64,000 nt of DNA. Origin: Alloacidobacterium dinghuense. Lineage in GTDB: Bacteria; Acidobacteriota; Terriglobia; Terriglobales; Acidobacteriaceae. Made by a program: the position numbers and the translations under genes. Shown here piece after piece: positions 1-8,138 of the stretch. Under the pieces are notes generated by a model. The model had not been told where the DNA came from, did no database searches, and saw only the letters and a list, made by a program, of their open reading frames with translations. The stretch covers positions 2,108,001 through 2,172,000 of the forward strand of contig NZ_CP060394.1 in the NCBI RefSeq assembly GCF_014274465.1, given 5' to 3'. The stretch's first letter is position 1, and every line of letters starts with the position of its first letter.

Positions 1-1
1 C

Positions 2-910
2 TCACGTATTTGACCGCCCTGACACCCAACGCACAACCCGGTTCAAATCATCGGGATCGATGAACAGAACATAGGCTGACAACACATCCCACTCAAACAT
101 TGGTAAGTTGAATGCGTATTCCAGAAACAGGTGAAAGCACAATCCCAATAACAGCACCGGGTATCGAAAGCGCCTGAGCCAGATCAAAGTGCCGAGTGAA
201 AATTCGAGAGCGAGGGTCAGCCTGCTCCCGATTTTCAGTACGGCGATACTCGTAACCCAGCCGGGCAGTGGGAACCGCTGAATGTCGCGGAGGTGGAAGA
301 CATAATAGAGTGCAGTTCCATCGAGCCACGCCGCTCCCTTCAGCTTCCACAAGAACGAAGTGAAGTAAAGCAACGCCAGCTCAAATTGGATCATGCGTTG
401 CGCCCAGGGCGCCCGCAACTGCCTTTCCTCGGTCTTTCTGTTGCGGAAACGGATCCAATGATCCACGGAAAGCACTGCCCCAGCCGGCGCAAACATAAGA
501 AAGAACCCGGCAACACGCAGAAACTTATCACCGCCGTGAGTCATGAAAAGCGCTCTCTGCTGAAGTGAATTGACGCAAAGAAATACAGCCACGCTGCTCA
601 CCCGAGTCCACAACCCAATCGTCAGCAGTACTGAAAACAGCAGCGCGAGCCAGAAAAAGTAAGAGATCCAGCGATCGCTTTGCGGCAAGAGCCCAAACAG
701 ATTCAGCCGTATGCCTGGTTCCACCTTATGCATCGTTGACTCGGAAACCCAGGCATGTGTGCCAAACCACTCCAGCCAATCCGAATGCAACAGGATGATC
801 GTCGCCGCAACGCAAATGCCATACAGAATGCGAAACGCGGCAATGCAAATCGGAGATTCCGGCTTAAAGAAGAAGCAATCCCACCATCTGGCTATCTTTT
901 CGAGAATCAT
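2..910 (-). CDS. HTTM domain integral membrane protein
   Basis: Complete 302-residue protein with about seven to eight hydrophobic segments. The N-terminal stretch contains the RILYG signature, followed by hydrophobic helices and charged loops, as in the HTTM family (membrane domain related to vitamin K-dependent gamma-carboxylase). The reaction of bacterial HTTM proteins is mostly unknown; a carboxylase role is only family-level analogy. The start ATG overlaps the stop of the upstream gene by 4 nt, so the two are co-translated and probably form one membrane complex. No signal peptide is separable from the first membrane helix. Family assignment is fairly sure; function is not. Confidence 0.75.
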   Translation of the reverse strand: MILEKIARWWDCFFFKPESPICIAAFRILYGICVAATIILLHSDWLEWFGTHAWVSESTMHKVEPGIRLNLFGLLPQSDRWISYFFWLALLFSVLLTIGLWTRVSSVAVFLCVNSLQQRALFMTHGGDKFLRVAGFFLMFAPAGAVLSVDHWIRFRNRKTEERQLRAPWAQRMIQFELALLYFTSFLWKLKGAAWLDGTALYYVFHLRDIQRFPLPGWVTSIAVLKIGSRLTLALEFSLGTLIWLRRFRYPVLLLGLCFHLFLEYAFNLPMFEWDVLSAYVLFIDPDDLNRVVRWVSGRSNT

Positions 911-1503
911 TGAAGGTCCGCCGGATCGATGTAATCTTCATAGAGCACCTCCGGCTTCGGCTCTGGCTCATTTCCATCATCTAACCACGGCCTCATCGTG
1001 GTCTCATACTTCAGCAGAATTACCTTTTCTGGCGGGTCGTTAGGATCGTTATAGAAACGTGCGATGTGGTTCACTACATCTGCCAGCAACAGCGGATTCT
1101 CATCCTCGGTTAAGTTCTCGGCAAGTTTTCGATATCGCTCCTTACGATATCGCTCTCCAAAGCCAAGCTGATCCATCCGCGGATAGCTCCAGATATAGAT
1201 ATGGTGATGCGTCGTAATGACAACAGCTTTGAGGTACCGGTTTTTTAGGATTGGCTTGGGCGCAAACATATCCCATCGCTGGAAAAGGCCTGTCCATCGC
1301 ATATAAGGCGCGATGATCTCTCTGCCTTCCACGATGGAAGGCAGGTCATAAGGAATAGCCCAAAGAGTGATAGCAATCAGATGAAACAGGATGAAAGCGC
1401 TGATCAGCTTTCGACGGAAGCCTGACCTGGCAGAAACAGTCCCGCCGTCTCCGCTGCTTTGTCCGGGTGCACTTTCTTTCTTCTGCTGGTCTTTATTCAG
1501 CAC
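907..1503 (-). CDS. Membrane-anchored partner protein of the HTTM gene
   Basis: 198 residues. A charged cytoplasmic N-terminus (about 30 residues) is followed by one hydrophobic segment (about residues 34-50) and then a soluble, probably extracytoplasmic, domain rich in Trp, Tyr and acidic residues. The motif FQRWDMFAP just after the membrane segment is typical of small proteins encoded beside HTTM genes. The start is GTG at 1503 with a weak AAGAGA ribosome site. It overlaps the HTTM gene by 4 nt. No catalytic motif is recognised; a role as obligate partner or substrate-presenting subunit is inference from translational coupling. Confidence 0.65.
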   Translation of the reverse strand: MLNKDQQKKESAPGQSSGDGGTVSARSGFRRKLISAFILFHLIAITLWAIPYDLPSIVEGREIIAPYMRWTGLFQRWDMFAPKPILKNRYLKAVVITTHHHIYIWSYPRMDQLGFGERYRKERYRKLAENLTEDENPLLLADVVNHIARFYNDPNDPPEKVILLKYETTMRPWLDDGNEPEPKPEVLYEDYIDPADLQ

Positions 1504-1577
1504 GTTCTCTTTCTATCAAGTCAATCGAGATACCGCCATGTGCCTGACGCTCGATCTGCTCACTTCGCTCATTCCAT

Positions 1578-1691
1578 CTAAAAGCGCAGCGTCATGAAAA
1601 TCCCCGGCTTCGCATAGTAATTGCCCGAAAATACGCATGGCTCCGGCTTCTTGGCATTCCCGATACACTTTGCGGTAAAACAATCTAGACC
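1578..1691 (-). pseudogene. Possible C-terminal remnant of an outer-membrane beta-barrel protein
   Basis: A 37-codon open stretch on the minus strand ends in the peptide NYYAKPGIFMTLRF followed by a stop. An alternating aromatic/hydrophobic tail ending in Phe is the usual C-terminal signature of outer-membrane barrels, including acidobacterial TonB receptors. Nothing upstream on that strand continues the gene, because endonuclease III occupies the opposite strand immediately beyond. If real, it is a truncated gene end; the alternative is a chance open frame in a 190-bp intergenic space. Confidence 0.3.
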
Positions 1692-1693
1692 CT

Positions 1694-2476
1694 ATGACTG
1701 CGAAGAAAGCAACCCCCAAAACACCCGCGAAAAAGTCCAACTTGAATGCAGCTCTGGCAAAGCCGCCAAAGTCCATCGCAAAACCCAAAGACACCTTCAA
1801 CCCCAAGCGTGATCTCGCCCCCGAACGCGTAGCCGAAATCCTCAAGCGCCTCGCCGCCACCTACCCCAACGCCGAGTGCGCACTCCATCACCGCAACGCC
1901 TGGGAGTTGCTCGTCGCGACCATCCTATCCGCGCAATGCACCGACGTGCGCGTCAACATGGTCACGCCCGAGCTCTTCCGCCAGTTCCCCACACCGAAGG
2001 CCATGACCGAAGCCTCACAACCAGTGCTCGAAGAACTCATCCGCTCCACCGGCTTCTACCGCAACAAGGCAAAATCGATCCTCGGCGCAGCCAAAAAGAT
2101 CACCAACGACTTCGACGGCAAAGTCCCGCGCACACTCGCCGAACTCACCACCGTCCCCGGAGCAGCCCGCAAAACCGCCAACGTCGTCCTTGGAGTAGCC
2201 TACGGCCTCGCCGAAGGCATCGTCGTCGACACGCACGTCCTGCGCATCTCCCGCCGCCTGCATCTCACCAAGGCCACCGAACCGAAAAATGTCGAGCAGG
2301 ACCTGGTGAAGATCATTCCGCAGGATCACTGGATCGCTTACTCGCACGAGATCATCCACCACGGCCGCCAGATCTGCATCGCCCGCAAACCAAAATGTGC
2401 CGATTGCACCCTCGAAACCGTCTGTACCTCAGGCGACAAGACATGGTCCAGCGGCAAAACCTGGCCGGAACAGTAA
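1694..2476 (+). CDS. nth: Endonuclease III (DNA glycosylase/AP lyase)
   Basis: 260 residues: a Lys/Pro/Ala-rich, probably disordered N-terminal extension of about 38 residues, then the HhH-GPD fold. The helix-hairpin-helix has the catalytic Lys160 (RKTANVV) and the catalytic Asp179 (VVDTHV). The C-terminal [4Fe-4S] loop is complete with Cys228-X6-Cys235-X2-Cys238-X5-Cys244. The protein removes oxidised pyrimidines and cleaves the strand in base excision repair. The hairpin reads VPGAARK where many homologues have PGVGRK, so one hairpin glycine is Ala. No clear Shine-Dalgarno sequence precedes the ATG. A strong hairpin repeat follows the gene. Confidence 0.95.
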   Translation: MTAKKATPKTPAKKSNLNAALAKPPKSIAKPKDTFNPKRDLAPERVAEILKRLAATYPNAECALHHRNAWELLVATILSAQCTDVRVNMVTPELFRQFPTPKAMTEASQPVLEELIRSTGFYRNKAKSILGAAKKITNDFDGKVPRTLAELTTVPGAARKTANVVLGVAYGLAEGIVVDTHVLRISRRLHLTKATEPKNVEQDLVKIIPQDHWIAYSHEIIHHGRQICIARKPKCADCTLETVCTSGDKTWSSGKTWPEQ

Positions 2477-2553
2477 ACCCATTCTCTGCGCTGTCATCCC
2501 GAGCTAAGAGCGAAGGATCTGCTTCTTCTCCGCATCAGCACGAAAATGGGTGC

Positions 2554-2586
2554 CCCATCCTATCGCGTAGTTTGCGATAGGGTGGG
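2554..2586. repeat. REP-like perfect hairpin between nth and the VWA gene
   Basis: Two 13-nt arms (2554-2566 and 2574-2586) pair completely apart from one G-T wobble, around the 7-nt loop GTAGTTT. No T-tract follows, so it is not a classical rho-independent terminator. Just before it (about 2490-2525) is a GTCATCCCGAG-type stretch that, from memory, resembles dispersed intergenic repeats of acidobacterial genomes. It may act as a transcript-end stabiliser for nth. Confidence 0.6.
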
Positions 2587-2638
2587 AAAGGCACAGACTC
2601 AACCAGAGAAACACTCAGGCGTTTACAATGACTCCGAA

Positions 2639-3721
2639 ATGACCCGCATCGCCCTCACCCTCTTGCTGGTTTTGCCTGGCCTTACGCCTGCCCTCGCGCA
2701 GCAGCCCCAGGGGACGACCACCCTCACCGTGAGCTCCACGCTCGTACAGGTGCCCGTGCAGGTCAAAACAAAATCCGGCAAGAACGTCTACGAGCTTACC
2801 CCCGATAACTTCCTCGTCACCGATAACGGCATCCCCCAAACCATCACCCTTGACGACGATACCGGATCACAGCCGCTCGCTCTCGCCATCGTCGTCCAGA
2901 CCGGAGGAGCCGGTACCGCACACATCAATGACTATCAGGGACTCGGCGCTCTCATCGATGCCATCGTCGGCAACGTTGATCATCTCGTCGCCGTCGTCAG
3001 CTTCGACAGTAGACCGCATATCCTGCAGGCGTTCACGCCAAATACAACGCTAGCTGCAAAACAGCTCAACAACCTTCAGCCCGGAGACAACGGCGCCGCC
3101 ATACTCGACGGGGTAGCCTTCGCCGTCAACCAGCTGCGCCAACAACCGGCAAACTACCGTCACGCCATTCTTCTCTTCAGCGAAACCCTAGATCAGGACA
3201 GCGACACTACTCTGGAAGAAGCGCTTCGACTCATCAGCAATACCAACACCACCATGTACACCTTCGCCTTCTCCAGCACGCACGCCGCTGTCCATCACGA
3301 GGCGTCCAAATTCAATCAATATAATCCCGGCCCCACTCACGGCTGCTTCAACCGCGATGGAGCCGATGCCGAATATGAAGGCCACTACAGCAAGCAGGTC
3401 CTCGACTGCATCAGCCAGCTTGCTCCGCCTGTACGACTTGCCACCATGGCCTTCGTCGCCGCCCGCAACGCGCTGCGGACAAACACCGCCGAATCCATTG
3501 CCCAGCTCACTGGCGGCGAGTTCGCCCACTTCAAAAACGCCAAGGATCTGCAAAACGGGCTCGCCGCCGTCAGCAATGACGTGCCAAACTTCTATCTGCT
3601 CAGCTTCCGTCCGCAACCGCCCACGCCCGGCATGCACACCCTGCACGTAGAACTCAAAGGAGATGAACCGCATTTAGAAGTGAAGGCCCGCAGCGCTTAC
3701 TGGATCGACGACGCTAAGTAA
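2639..3721 (+). CDS. Secreted VWFA-related domain protein
   Basis: 360 residues from the ATG at 2639. This start is preferred over the upstream in-frame ATG at 2546 because it begins a clean signal peptide (MTRIALTLLLVLPG...ALAQQ), and the longer N-terminus is translated from the repeat region. After the signal come a beta-sandwich-like stretch (TVSSTLVQVPVQVKTKSG) and a von Willebrand A-like Rossmann domain ending in NFYLLSF. The place where VWA domains carry the DxSxS metal site reads AIVVQTGGAG, so MIDAS metal binding is probably lost. This matches the acidobacterial VWFA-related family of exported proteins; the ligand is unknown. Confidence 0.8.
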   Translation: MTRIALTLLLVLPGLTPALAQQPQGTTTLTVSSTLVQVPVQVKTKSGKNVYELTPDNFLVTDNGIPQTITLDDDTGSQPLALAIVVQTGGAGTAHINDYQGLGALIDAIVGNVDHLVAVVSFDSRPHILQAFTPNTTLAAKQLNNLQPGDNGAAILDGVAFAVNQLRQQPANYRHAILLFSETLDQDSDTTLEEALRLISNTNTTMYTFAFSSTHAAVHHEASKFNQYNPGPTHGCFNRDGADAEYEGHYSKQVLDCISQLAPPVRLATMAFVAARNALRTNTAESIAQLTGGEFAHFKNAKDLQNGLAAVSNDVPNFYLLSFRPQPPTPGMHTLHVELKGDEPHLEVKARSAYWIDDAK

Positions 3722-3761
3722 TCACGCCCGTTCCGCATTGACGGATCGTTCAGGCCCGAAC

Positions 3762-3776
3762 AGTGGGTCAATTTAA
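3762..3776 (+). repeat. Left arm of a 15-bp inverted repeat bounding an accessory block
   Basis: AGTGGGTCAATTTAA at 3762-3776 is the exact reverse complement of 7479-7493. The two arms enclose 3.7 kb that includes a truncated transposase. They could be the terminal repeats of a decayed transposable element or of a composite island. Confidence 0.6.
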
Positions 3777-3936
3777 TCTGGGCGTGAAGTTACCGACAAC
3801 CCGGACTTTTCAGGCACAACAACATAATTTCCGTATTGCCGGTCAACCGCCCAGAATGCGTCGATTAGACAATTCGACGAGCACCCTGAGGCGTGATTCT
3901 CAGCGGCCCCACGGCTCTGATTCGCTCAATTCGAGC

Positions 3937-4740
3937 CTATGCTCGATGCGCTTGATCTACACGCTTAGCAAAGTTCTTTGCCCAAGTGCGAAATGCGGCC
4001 TCAACGTCTCCCCATGTCTTGTAGCCCTGGAGGCCGGCGAACCACCTTCGGCCACTCTTGTTGGTTACGAACGCTCCCAGACGCTCGCCAGAAACCGAGT
4101 CGAGCATTTCTCCTTCAATAGAAGCCTTGCCGACACTAAACCTGGGAAGTGCCAAACCGGCGCCGGGCGCGACGGCGACAGAAGCCGCCGTCGCCCCTGC
4201 CTTTACAGCTGCATTTTTCTTGGCACCGCTGGGCTCCACATTTGTGATGGCCAGGCGTATGTCTAAAACACCCGGTCCAGGAGATGAAACTACTTGGTAA
4301 CCGGCTTTCGTGAGTTCGTCAACAATGATGTCATGAAACCTCTGAGCCAAGCGCTCCAGATCATCGGGATCAAGTCCACGCTGCGAAGCCTCAGGAAGTA
4401 AGTAGAGCGTCACTGGGTCGATCAGGAACTTGGAGTAATCCTTTAGGGCATCTTTGCTTTTCTCGTACAGGAGCAAATCGGCGTTGTTAGGGTCTGGAGA
4501 TAGATTGGAATAGTCGCCTAAGAAACCTGACACCGGCCTGGAGTTCTGCGCCGTTGCCGATTCCTTCGACGCCTGCTGATTAGAATCCTGCGCCAGCAGT
4601 GTGGAACCAACAAAGACCAAGCAAAGTGCTGCCATTAGCACACTCAGTTGGACCGGTGAGAAAGACCTTTTCCGCGAAGTGATCCGATCGTATTGCGGCG
4701 TTGAAGCAAGTACTACATTCCTCATCGAGTCGACGAACAT
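3937..4740 (-). CDS. DUF3313-type exported protein
   Basis: 267 residues from the ATG at 4740, chosen over the upstream in-frame start at 4776 because GGAGGA sits at the right distance before it. After an N-terminal region with a hydrophobic export segment (about residues 34-52) the protein has the GFLGDYS motif that opens the DUF3313 domain, a conserved LLPEA...DL helix, and a glycine/alanine-rich membrane-like stretch near residues 175-195. The first part carries RITSRKR before the hydrophobic segment, as in a signal anchor. There is no lipobox cysteine, unlike many DUF3313 members. Function unknown; cell-envelope location likely. Confidence 0.7.
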   Translation of the reverse strand: MFVDSMRNVVLASTPQYDRITSRKRSFSPVQLSVLMAALCLVFVGSTLLAQDSNQQASKESATAQNSRPVSGFLGDYSNLSPDPNNADLLLYEKSKDALKDYSKFLIDPVTLYLLPEASQRGLDPDDLERLAQRFHDIIVDELTKAGYQVVSSPGPGVLDIRLAITNVEPSGAKKNAAVKAGATAASVAVAPGAGLALPRFSVGKASIEGEMLDSVSGERLGAFVTNKSGRRWFAGLQGYKTWGDVEAAFRTWAKNFAKRVDQAHRA

Positions 4741-4892
4741 GGTTCCTCCATTAGCGACGTCTACAATTGAGAACACCTCAGTGCGGTTATGTTACGCCGC
4801 CGTCCCGGATAATAGAACTGGGGGAGTATGGTCAGCAACACGGAAGTTTCGAGAACGAAGGTTCCGTATTGGCGGTGATACGGCACCGGAGG

Positions 4893-5336
4893 CTAGTCCT
4901 CCGCCGGGTCTGACCTCATATAGAACTTGTGCTCATCTTGATGAGTGATCCTGAATCCCAGACTTTCATAGAGAGCCAATACTGGGTTGATCTTCATCAC
5001 TGCCAAAGTGACTGGTCGGGATTGCTGCCTGGCCAGATCGAGAATTATATGGATAACGCGCGTTCCGATGCCTTTCCTCTGCATGCTAGGCGTAATGTAG
5101 ATGGATCCTAAGAAAATCGCGTCGTGATCTAAGCGTTGTTGAATCCAACCAACGTCCACCTCATCGGCCACGATGATGGAGACCTCATGAGGGTTAGACC
5201 ACGCCTCGAAGCTCGTCTCCTGTTGAGCCTGGTCCCATCCAAAGAAGCGCTCAATCGCCCAGCGCATGGTTTGAAAATACAGTTGACGCGCGAAATCAAA
5301 ATCTTTCGCCTGATAGGGACGCAGACGAACATTCAT
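4893..5336 (-). CDS. GNAT family N-acetyltransferase
   Basis: 147 residues, a single GNAT domain. The acetyl-CoA pyrophosphate-binding loop is visible as MQRKGIGTRV (Q/RxxGxG/A), preceded by the beta-4 strand FLGSIYITP and followed by NPVLALYESLGFRI, the typical last motif. It transfers an acetyl group from acetyl-CoA to an amine; the substrate cannot be deduced. The gene lies in the accessory block between the inverted repeats and has no obvious operon partner. Confidence 0.85.
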   Translation of the reverse strand: MNVRLRPYQAKDFDFARQLYFQTMRWAIERFFGWDQAQQETSFEAWSNPHEVSIIVADEVDVGWIQQRLDHDAIFLGSIYITPSMQRKGIGTRVIHIILDLARQQSRPVTLAVMKINPVLALYESLGFRITHQDEHKFYMRSDPAED

Positions 5337-5553
5337 GAGAGGACTTTACTTCATGCTGTCTCGGACTCCTGGAGATATCGTCGTTGTCGGCCATAGGGAC
5401 ATTCCAACGGCGAACTCGTATCGCCAGTTACTCTTCTCCTGCGGTGACTGGGGTCTTGTTAGGTCCGTGTAGTGGTAATCAAGCGCGAACGGAAGGTCTT
5501 CTGTGACACGCCACATTCCGATAAGCTGGAAGCTCTTCATGAGGGAACATTTA

Positions 5554-5754
5554 ATGAAAGCGCATTCGATGCATTGGATCGCAATTGGAATCGCAGCAAT
5601 CGCCACGTTCCTTGGCTGGATAACAACGGGAACGGGGCAAGCGTCCATAGCCTTCGTTCTTTTCGCAATGGCGTTCATCCTCTGTTTAGCGGCGCTCACC
5701 GAGGCGGTCAATCGTTGTGCCATTGCACTCGAAAAAGAAACTAAACGCAGCTAA
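5554..5754 (+). CDS. Small two-helix membrane protein
   Basis: 66 residues from the ATG at 5554, which has GAGGGA 7 nt upstream. Two hydrophobic helices (IAIGIAAIATFLGWI and FVLFAMAFILCLAAL) are separated by a short Gly/Thr loop, and the tail is charged. No family is recognised. The opposite strand (5346-5545) also carries an open frame ending just before the GNAT gene, so at most one of the two overlapping reading frames is likely real. The good ribosome site and hydrophobic pattern favour this one, with modest certainty. Confidence 0.45.
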   Translation: MKAHSMHWIAIGIAAIATFLGWITTGTGQASIAFVLFAMAFILCLAALTEAVNRCAIALEKETKRS

Positions 5755-5897
5755 ATGTGCGCCACACTCTATATCGGATCGCGATTGTTATTGAGTTGTT
5801 TGAATGTTAAGTCTGGGAGGAGCACGAGGTGTTACAAGAAGCTGAACTCAGCGGCAGCTGATTCAGAGAACAACCTCGGAGGCTCCTCAGAGACGAC

Positions 5898-6302
5898 ATG
5901 TACTACATCGGACTGGATGTTCACAAGAAGACGATCAGCTACTGCGTGAAGGACGCGGCTGGTTGTGTGCATCAGGGAGGCAGGATCGGATCGACGCGGA
6001 CCGAGTTGGATGCGTGGATCAGAACCCTTCCACAACCGCGCACGATGGCGATGGAAGCGACGATCTTCAGCGGCTGGATTTATGACCATCTGCGGCCGCA
6101 CGCCAGTGCAATTAAGGTGGCTCATCCGCTGATGCTGCGGGCCATCGCTGCTGCCAAAAAGAAGAACGACACGATCGATGCCAGCAGGATCGCCGACTGC
6201 CTGCGCTGCGATTTCCTGCCCGAGTGCAGGCCCAACAGTTGTGACGCTCCTGAAGTGATAGCGGCGTTCGACACGACGCTTTCCCTGCGATTGCACTTTT
6301 GA
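5898..6302 (+). pseudogene. Truncated IS110-family transposase
   Basis: The first about 113 residues are the N-terminal DEDD catalytic half of an IS110-type transposase: Asp7 (GLDVHKK), Glu53 (MEAT), Asp91 and Asp94 (KNDTIDASRIADCLR). After DFLPEC the sequence departs from the family and stops about 20 codons later, whereas intact IS110 transposases are over 300 residues and have a C-terminal serine-containing Transposase_20 domain. This is therefore a remnant that cannot transpose. The break lies near 6235; the next gene begins at the stop. Confidence 0.8.
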
Positions 6303-7405
6303 GCATCGGGAGTAGAGTGATTTACGTGAGGCATCAAATCGCGGCTTGTGTGCTTTTCATCGGGTCAGTAGGAGGTGCTGCTGCAGCACAGCAGCACGAG
6401 ACGCAACTTTTTGAACTCAACGCATATGAGCCGGTTCCCAGTCCAGACGGGAAGCTGATTGCTTATGTTCTGACAGGCCGCAAAGTTGAGATGTTCGCTG
6501 GACTCGGGCGTTCCCATCTTCAATCTGACGTCAGGTTTTGCGACCCGAGCGGCCAAGCGCTGCAAGGCTCCAACATTGAAGGATTTCTGGGCGAATGGCT
6601 ATCCAACAGCAGCGCCGTTGTCGGCTATCGCGATTGGCGGTTTGCCTTGCTGTCGCCAAGTGGGAGCCGGGAGTCTGATTCGATGCTTCGAGGGCGGGAT
6701 ATGAAGACTATGCTGCCGAGACTACCGGAGCGTGTGGCTTATCTCTCGAAGCTGGGCAAGTTCGTCTGGCTTGAGTACACAGACACGAGCACTGTTCTCC
6801 AAACCACGGCTGGTCCAATGGCAGAGTTCGAGGGTATGCCCGTCCGAACCTCGGCAGTGATCGTGCCGTCCCCGGACGAACGATATCTCTCAATGGGAGA
6901 AACGGACGCCGGTCACTCGTTGTGGGTCTACGACACCAAAGAGAAGACCTTGGCCAATCTTGGTAGTCTCACCATCCATCCCGATCCGGGGTGGGACTAC
7001 TTTAAGCCGGGTTGGAACCCATGGTTCGCGGACGGAAAGCATCTCGCCTTCTTCTCCGGCACTTCCCTGTATATCACCTCACCGAACGGTAAAGAGCGCC
7101 GCGAGCTCTTGAAAGCCGACCACGGCGGGCTGGCAATTCCGAGCCCCGACGGAACACTAGTCGCATACGCCACGTTCTCACCACGACCACGCAACGGCAG
7201 AAAAGATGTCGACTTTTGGGGAGGATCGTCGCTCTGGATTGCACCGAGTGGAGGCGGCGTGCCAAGGCAGGTTACGAACACTTCGGAAGATGAAACCTAT
7301 GATCTTCGCTGGCTTACGCGAGAGTCCCTCATTTTCGATCGTATCGGTGAAGTAATTTTCAACGGGCACGCGCGGATTTGGACTGTGCCAATCGGGAATC
7401 GGTGA
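6299..7405 (+). CDS. Secreted PD40/TolB-like beta-propeller protein
   Basis: 368 residues if translation begins at the TTG at 6299. GTG codons at 6317 and 6326 are equally possible and all give an N-terminal signal peptide (VLFIGSVGGAAAAQQ). The mature part contains repeated WD40/PD40-like blades recognisable by PSPDGKLIAYV, PSPDERYLSMG, FADGKHLAFFS and PSPDGTLVAYA. Such propellers bind proteins or ligands rather than catalyse; no peptidase domain follows. The gene starts exactly where the IS110 fragment ends, so its native promoter may have been replaced. Confidence 0.65.
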   Translation: MSIGSRVIYVRHQIAACVLFIGSVGGAAAAQQHETQLFELNAYEPVPSPDGKLIAYVLTGRKVEMFAGLGRSHLQSDVRFCDPSGQALQGSNIEGFLGEWLSNSSAVVGYRDWRFALLSPSGSRESDSMLRGRDMKTMLPRLPERVAYLSKLGKFVWLEYTDTSTVLQTTAGPMAEFEGMPVRTSAVIVPSPDERYLSMGETDAGHSLWVYDTKEKTLANLGSLTIHPDPGWDYFKPGWNPWFADGKHLAFFSGTSLYITSPNGKERRELLKADHGGLAIPSPDGTLVAYATFSPRPRNGRKDVDFWGGSSLWIAPSGGGVPRQVTNTSEDETYDLRWLTRESLIFDRIGEVIFNGHARIWTVPIGNR

Positions 7406-7478
7406 AACATGCGCGCCGGCAAGGCAGATGTGTTCCACTCGACACTATGCGGTCAGGTAACCACGACCTGGTAGGAAC

Positions 7479-7493
7479 TTAAATTGACCCACT
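7479..7493 (-). repeat. Right arm of the 15-bp inverted repeat
   Basis: TTAAATTGACCCACT, exact reverse complement of 3762-3776. The bases outside the two arms do not form an obvious direct target duplication. Confidence 0.6.
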
Positions 7494-7507
7494 ACCCGAG
7501 CCCGGGC

Positions 7508-7951
7508 TTATTTGTAGTTCAGATGAATCGTAGTCTCGGTAGTAGGACACTCAACCTCAACACTGGCTGTCTTAAAGTCGGGCGGAGTAAGAAAGACCTT
7601 CGGATTATTGGCAAATCCAAACCCCTCCTTCGGAATTCCGAAAAAATTCCGGTCCATTTTGTGATTCCCATTCTCATCGTGCAGCACCGTAATGGCATAC
7701 CGCCCAGCCGGAACATCCAATGTAACCGTGGCCTTATCCCCTGAAAAGGGATGCGGACCATGAAGGAACGCCTTGTCATTTTTCTCCGGCCAGCCATCCG
7801 GAGACGTAAAGAGCGAAACCCCAATATCGCCCTTCTGATTCCGAAAGCCGTCCACATGGACCACAAGAGTGCAGGTCGATTGCGCCGAAACGGAAACAGC
7901 GCCTGCCACCAGCACCGCCCCCAACACGCAGGTTTTCAAAATCGCCAGCAT
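7508..7951 (-). CDS. DUF2141 domain exported protein
   Basis: 147 residues from the ATG at 7951 (a TTG at 7966 is possible but GGAAAG would lie too close to it). A signal peptide (MLAILKTCVLGAVLVAGAVSVSAQ) precedes one DUF2141 domain, with the hallmark sequence YAITVLHDENGNHKMD and the following GIPKEGFGFANNP. The domain is a small beta-sandwich found in secreted or periplasmic proteins; its binding partner is unknown. Two cysteines (near the start of the mature protein and in VEVECP) could form a disulfide. Confidence 0.85.
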   Translation of the reverse strand: MLAILKTCVLGAVLVAGAVSVSAQSTCTLVVHVDGFRNQKGDIGVSLFTSPDGWPEKNDKAFLHGPHPFSGDKATVTLDVPAGRYAITVLHDENGNHKMDRNFFGIPKEGFGFANNPKVFLTPPDFKTASVEVECPTTETTIHLNYK

Positions 7952-8138
7952 CGCGCCAGCCGACAACTTTCCGTCACGGCACTAAAGCGTGTCAAGCCCC
8001 CAAATTGTGTTTCCGCCGCTAACTCGCTGCAACAACGAAAGTTAAAGTTGGCTGGAATTGGCGTGTTTCCTGGCGCAAATCGCTACAATAGAAATAGGGG
8101 CAAAATAAGTCGGAAGCCCTCAGAAGCCAGAGTAACTA

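Noticed and set aside
1876-2580. 234-residue plus-strand frame overlapping nth
   Set aside because: Second frame of endonuclease III, dominated by Arg/His/Pro; no ribosome site or family features.
5346-5723. 125-residue minus-strand frame directly before the GNAT gene
   Set aside because: Its C-terminal half looks vaguely beta-rich, but it overlaps the small membrane protein frame that has a better ribosome site, and no family was recognised.
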